From Saccharothrix ecbatanensis (GTDB lineage Bacteria > Actinomycetota > Actinomycetes > Mycobacteriales > Pseudonocardiaceae), in assembly GCF_014205015.1 (NCBI RefSeq), contig NZ_JACHMO010000001.1, positions 4,836,001-4,900,000 of the forward strand: 64,000 nt of DNA. Reading direction: 5' to 3'. How positions within the stretch are numbered: position 1 is the stretch's first letter; every line of letters starts with the position of its first letter. The notes below the pieces were generated by a model, which saw only the letters and a program-made list of their open reading frames with translations, made no database searches and was not told where the DNA came from. Shown here piece after piece: positions 61,366-64,000 of this stretch. Made by a program: the position numbers and the translations under genes.

Positions 61366-62928
61366 GTGAACACGAGAACAAAGCGCTGGGTGCTGGCCGT
61401 CGGGGGCGTCGCCACGGTCGGGATCATCGTCGCGGGGTCGTTGGCGCTGTGGTCGGGCGACGAACCGAAGGCCGAGGAGAGACCGGCACGGGTGCCGCCG
61501 GGGACCGTCGCCCAGCAGTTCGCCAGCGCGTTGATGTCCGGCCAGGCGGGACAGGCGGGGGTGTTCACCGACGCGTCGGAGGTGGCGGCTCCCGTCATCA
61601 CCCGCACGCGGCAGGGAATGCCGGGCGCGACCGTCCACGTCCAGCTCGGCCGCAGTCCGCAGGTCCCCGAAGGGACCACGACCAGCTCGATCGACGCGAA
61701 CGTCACGTGGACGCTGCCCGGCGGCGTGCCGCTGAAGTACCCGGTCAAGATCGAGATGCGGCTGGTGGACGACAACTGGAAGGTCCACTGGTCGCCGATC
61801 TTGCTGCACCCGCAGCTCACCGAGGGCCAGAGCCTGGCCTACACCACGACGTCCGGTGACGGCGCCCTGCTCGACCGGGCCGGCCAACCGGTGCCGCCGG
61901 GCTTCGCGCCCGCGGTGACCGGGTCGGTCGTGCAGAGCGTCGGGTCGCTGGCAGGCACGCCCGGCTGGCAGGTCGCCGTGGTCGACGCGGCGGGCACTCC
62001 CGTCACGGTGTTGCAGGAGCAGAAGCCCTTCGTCAAGCAGTCGATGACGCTCACCCTCGACCCGAAGGTCCAGGCCGCCGCCGAGGCCGCGGTCGACCAG
62101 TTGCCGCAGGCGGCGATGGTGGTCGCGATCCAGCCGTCGACCGGCGAGATCCTGGCGGTGGCGCAGAACGCCGTCGGCGCGGCGCGTCCGCTCGTGGACT
62201 ACTACGAGCCGGGTTCGACGTTCAAGGTCGTCACCGCCACGGCGGCGATGACCGGTGGCCTGGCGACCATCGACACGCCCGTGGCGTGTCCGGGCAAGGA
62301 GACCATCGGCACCCGGACGATCACCAACGAGGACTCGTTCGAGCTGGGCACGGTGACGTTCCGCCGGGCGTTCGCGGCGTCGTGCAACACGAGCTTCGGC
62401 CGGTTGGCGGCGACCCTGCCCACGTCGGCGTTGCCGAACGCGGCCGGCTACTTCGGGCTGACGTCGGACTTCACGGTCGCGGGCGTCACCACGAACACCG
62501 GCCAGATTCCCGAGCCCGCGCCGGGGGCGGCGCAGGTGGAGGCGGCGATCGGCCAGGGCACGATCAGGACGACGCCGTTCGGCATGGCTTTGGTGGCGGC
62601 CACGGTCGCGCAGGGCCGCACGCCGGTGCCGCGGTTGATCCGGGAGATCGAGACCGAGGGCGTCCAGCCGCCGGCGTTGCCCGGTGGGGTCGCCGGGGCG
62701 CTGCGGTCGATGATGAGCGACGTCGTCACCGGCGGCACGGCGCGCGAGTTGGCCGGGTACGGCGGCGTGCGCGGCAAGACCGGAACCGCCCAGTTCGGCG
62801 ACGGCACCCGTTCGCACGGGTGGTTCATCGGCTATCGCGGTGACCTGGCGTTCTCGGTGTTGGTGGTGGAAGGCGGGTCGTCCAAGGCCGCGGTCGCCGC
62901 CACCGGCACGTTCCTCTCGGGTCTCTAG
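61366..62928 (+). CDS. penicillin-binding transpeptidase with MecA-like N-terminal domain
   Basis: The product is 520 residues from GTG 61366, behind GGGGG. It has one N-terminal membrane helix (WVLAVGGVATVGIIVAGSLAL), an NTF2-like MecA_N domain (about 45-150: TVAQQFASALMSGQAGQAG ... NWKVHWSPILLHP) and a dimerisation part. The transpeptidase has EPGSTFKVVTATA (SxxK), AASCNTSFGRLA (SCN) and VRGKTGTAQFGDG (KTG). It is a class B-like PBP without a glycosyltransferase. The MecA_N domain is known from PBP2a-like proteins, but no resistance role is implied. Confidence 0.9.
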   Translation: MNTRTKRWVLAVGGVATVGIIVAGSLALWSGDEPKAEERPARVPPGTVAQQFASALMSGQAGQAGVFTDASEVAAPVITRTRQGMPGATVHVQLGRSPQVPEGTTTSSIDANVTWTLPGGVPLKYPVKIEMRLVDDNWKVHWSPILLHPQLTEGQSLAYTTTSGDGALLDRAGQPVPPGFAPAVTGSVVQSVGSLAGTPGWQVAVVDAAGTPVTVLQEQKPFVKQSMTLTLDPKVQAAAEAAVDQLPQAAMVVAIQPSTGEILAVAQNAVGAARPLVDYYEPGSTFKVVTATAAMTGGLATIDTPVACPGKETIGTRTITNEDSFELGTVTFRRAFAASCNTSFGRLAATLPTSALPNAAGYFGLTSDFTVAGVTTNTGQIPEPAPGAAQVEAAIGQGTIRTTPFGMALVAATVAQGRTPVPRLIREIETEGVQPPALPGGVAGALRSMMSDVVTGGTARELAGYGGVRGKTGTAQFGDGTRSHGWFIGYRGDLAFSVLVVEGGSSKAAVAATGTFLSGL

Positions 62929-62948
62929 ACAGGTCTCCAGGCGGGTCT

Positions 62949-64000
62949 TTAGACGGCGGCGGGAGTCTCCAGATCTTCGTCGTCCCGGGTGGGCGCTTCG
63001 TCGAACTGCGTGTGGTACAGATCGGCGTAGCGTCCCCCGGCCGCCAGGAGTTCCGTGTGCGTGCCGCGTTCCACCACCTGTCCGGCCTCGACGACGAGGA
63101 TCTGGTCCGCCGCACGGACCGTGGACAACCGGTGCGCGATCACCAGCGCGGTCCGGCCGCGCAACGCCTCGGTCAACGCGACCTGCACCGCGGCCTCGGA
63201 CTCCGAGTCGAGGTGGGCGGTCGCCTCATCGAGGATGACCACGCGTGGCCGGGCGAGCAGCAGGCGGGCGATCGTCAGCCGCTGCCGTTCACCGCCGGAG
63301 AGCCGGTAACCGCGCTCCCCCACCACCGTTTCGAGGCCGTCGGGCAGCGACTGGACCAGCTCTTCCAGACGTGCGCGGCGCAGTGCGTCCCACAGTTCTT
63401 CTTCGGTGGCCTCGGGTCGCGGGTAGGTCAGGTTCGCGCGGATCGTGTCGTGGAACAGGTGGCCGTCCTGCGTCACCACGCCCACGGCTCCGCGCAGCGA
63501 CTCGAACGACACCTCACGAACGTCCACATCGGACAGTCGGACCGTGCCGCCCTCCACGTCGTACAGTCGCGGCACGAGCGAGGCGATGGTCGACTTGCCC
63601 GCGCCCGACGACCCGACGAGTGCCACCAGCTGGCCAGGCTCGGCCCGGAAGCTGATGCCGTGCAACACTTCCTCGCCACCACGTGCGTCCAAAGTGGCCA
63701 CTGATTCCAGTGAGGCGAGCGACACCTTGTCCGCCGACGGGTAGCCGAACCGCACGTCCTCGAACTCCACCGACACCGGCCCGTCCGGCACGCGGCGCGG
63801 CTGCTCCGGCTCGGCGATCATCGGCTTCAGGTCCAGCACCTCGAAGACCCGCTCGAACGACACCAGCGCGGTCATCACGTCGACGCGCGCGTTGGCCAGG
63901 GCGGTGAGCGGCGAGTACAGGCGGGACAGCAGCAGCGCGAGCGACACGACCGTGCCGGCGGCGAGGCTGCCGGTGAGCGCCAGGTAGCCGCCGAGGCCGT
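62949..64000 (-). CDS. ABC transporter, membrane-ATPase fusion (partial)
   Basis: Only the C-terminal 350 or so residues are in the window, and the 5' end is beyond base 64000. The last membrane-domain helices (GSLAAGTVVSLALLLSRLYS) precede the nucleotide-binding domain: Walker A VGSSGAGKSTIAS, Q-loop VVTQDGHLFHDTI, signature YRLSGGERQRLTI, Walker B VVILDEATAHLDS and H-loop ALVIAHRLSTV. An insertion (GYPSADKVSLASLESVATLD) before the Walker A strand is longer than usual. It is a type I exporter half-transporter; a second half may lie outside the window. Confidence 0.92.
   Translation of the reverse strand, partial: GLGGYLALTGSLAAGTVVSLALLLSRLYSPLTALANARVDVMTALVSFERVFEVLDLKPMIAEPEQPRRVPDGPVSVEFEDVRFGYPSADKVSLASLESVATLDARGGEEVLHGISFRAEPGQLVALVGSSGAGKSTIASLVPRLYDVEGGTVRLSDVDVREVSFESLRGAVGVVTQDGHLFHDTIRANLTYPRPEATEEELWDALRRARLEELVQSLPDGLETVVGERGYRLSGGERQRLTIARLLLARPRVVILDEATAHLDSESEAAVQVALTEALRGRTALVIAHRLSTVRAADQILVVEAGQVVERGTHTELLAAGGRYADLYHTQFDEAPTRDDEDLETPAAV

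Overview
The window is high-GC DNA with dense, mostly intact genes and the gene set of a filamentous actinomycete of the Pseudonocardiales type (Saccharothrix, Lentzea or Actinosynnema like). This placement is inferred from content: F420-type luciferase-like oxidoreductases, treX/treY/treZ, an ANTAR protein, a SigD/ShbA-like sigma factor, UdgX, an AA10 LPMO, many GTG/TTG starts and GTGA/ATGA overlaps. No tRNA, rRNA, CRISPR array or replication origin was recognised.

Layout. 0-8 kb: ordinary metabolism and signalling (hydrolase, HAD phosphatase, F420-type oxidoreductase, receptor Ser/Thr kinase, secreted TIMP-like protein, PucR regulator divergent from an aldehyde dehydrogenase), with tandem repeats between genes. 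8.1-18.6 kb: the most interesting block. Four co-directional genes encode a degenerate nucleotide-cyclase-like domain fused to an effector-associated domain, a VMAP protein, a MoxR AAA ATPase and a 1430-residue SAV_2336/vWA-like - NB-ARC - TPR protein. Facing them is a coupled pair: a 65-residue FxSxx-type RiPP precursor that I call here for the first time in this window, and an HExxH peptide-modifying enzyme. A SLOG/LSDAT protein is divergent from the precursor. Together they look like an NTP-dependent conflict or signalling system with its own modified peptide.

18.6-30.4 kb: a variable zone of small accessory genes (ArsR regulator, I36 inhibitor, two methyltransferases, TmrB-like kinase, orphan Imm10 immunity protein, phosphotransferase). 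It also holds wrecked genes: an IS701-like transposase, a LysR/SDR pair fused by deletion, and tnsA, tnsB and tniB pieces of a Tn7-like element. Imperfect palindromes built from a CCGCCAAGT...CCGGAC half-site recur between these genes, and the same half-site occurs in direct orientation next to the tnsA remnant.

30.4-46 kb: LPMO, an SDR, UdgX overlapping CsbD behind a stress-sigma-like promoter, an ANTAR regulator, then the coupled treX-treY-treZ operon, malQ and a LacI regulator, a peroxiredoxin, and an F420-type oxidoreductase/TetR pair with a palindromic operator.

46-64 kb: cell envelope and development. It contains an M23 peptidase with a strongly structured leader, two paralogous class A PBPs, a PfkB kinase, a SigD/ShbA-like sigma factor next to an internally deleted cyclopropane-synthase gene, an epoxide-hydrolase-like enzyme, a MobA-like nucleotidyltransferase, a DivIVA-like coiled-coil protein, a GH25 muramidase, an MFS/DeoR pair, an SIS protein under a DasR-like site, a MecA-like PBP, and an ABC exporter running off the right end.
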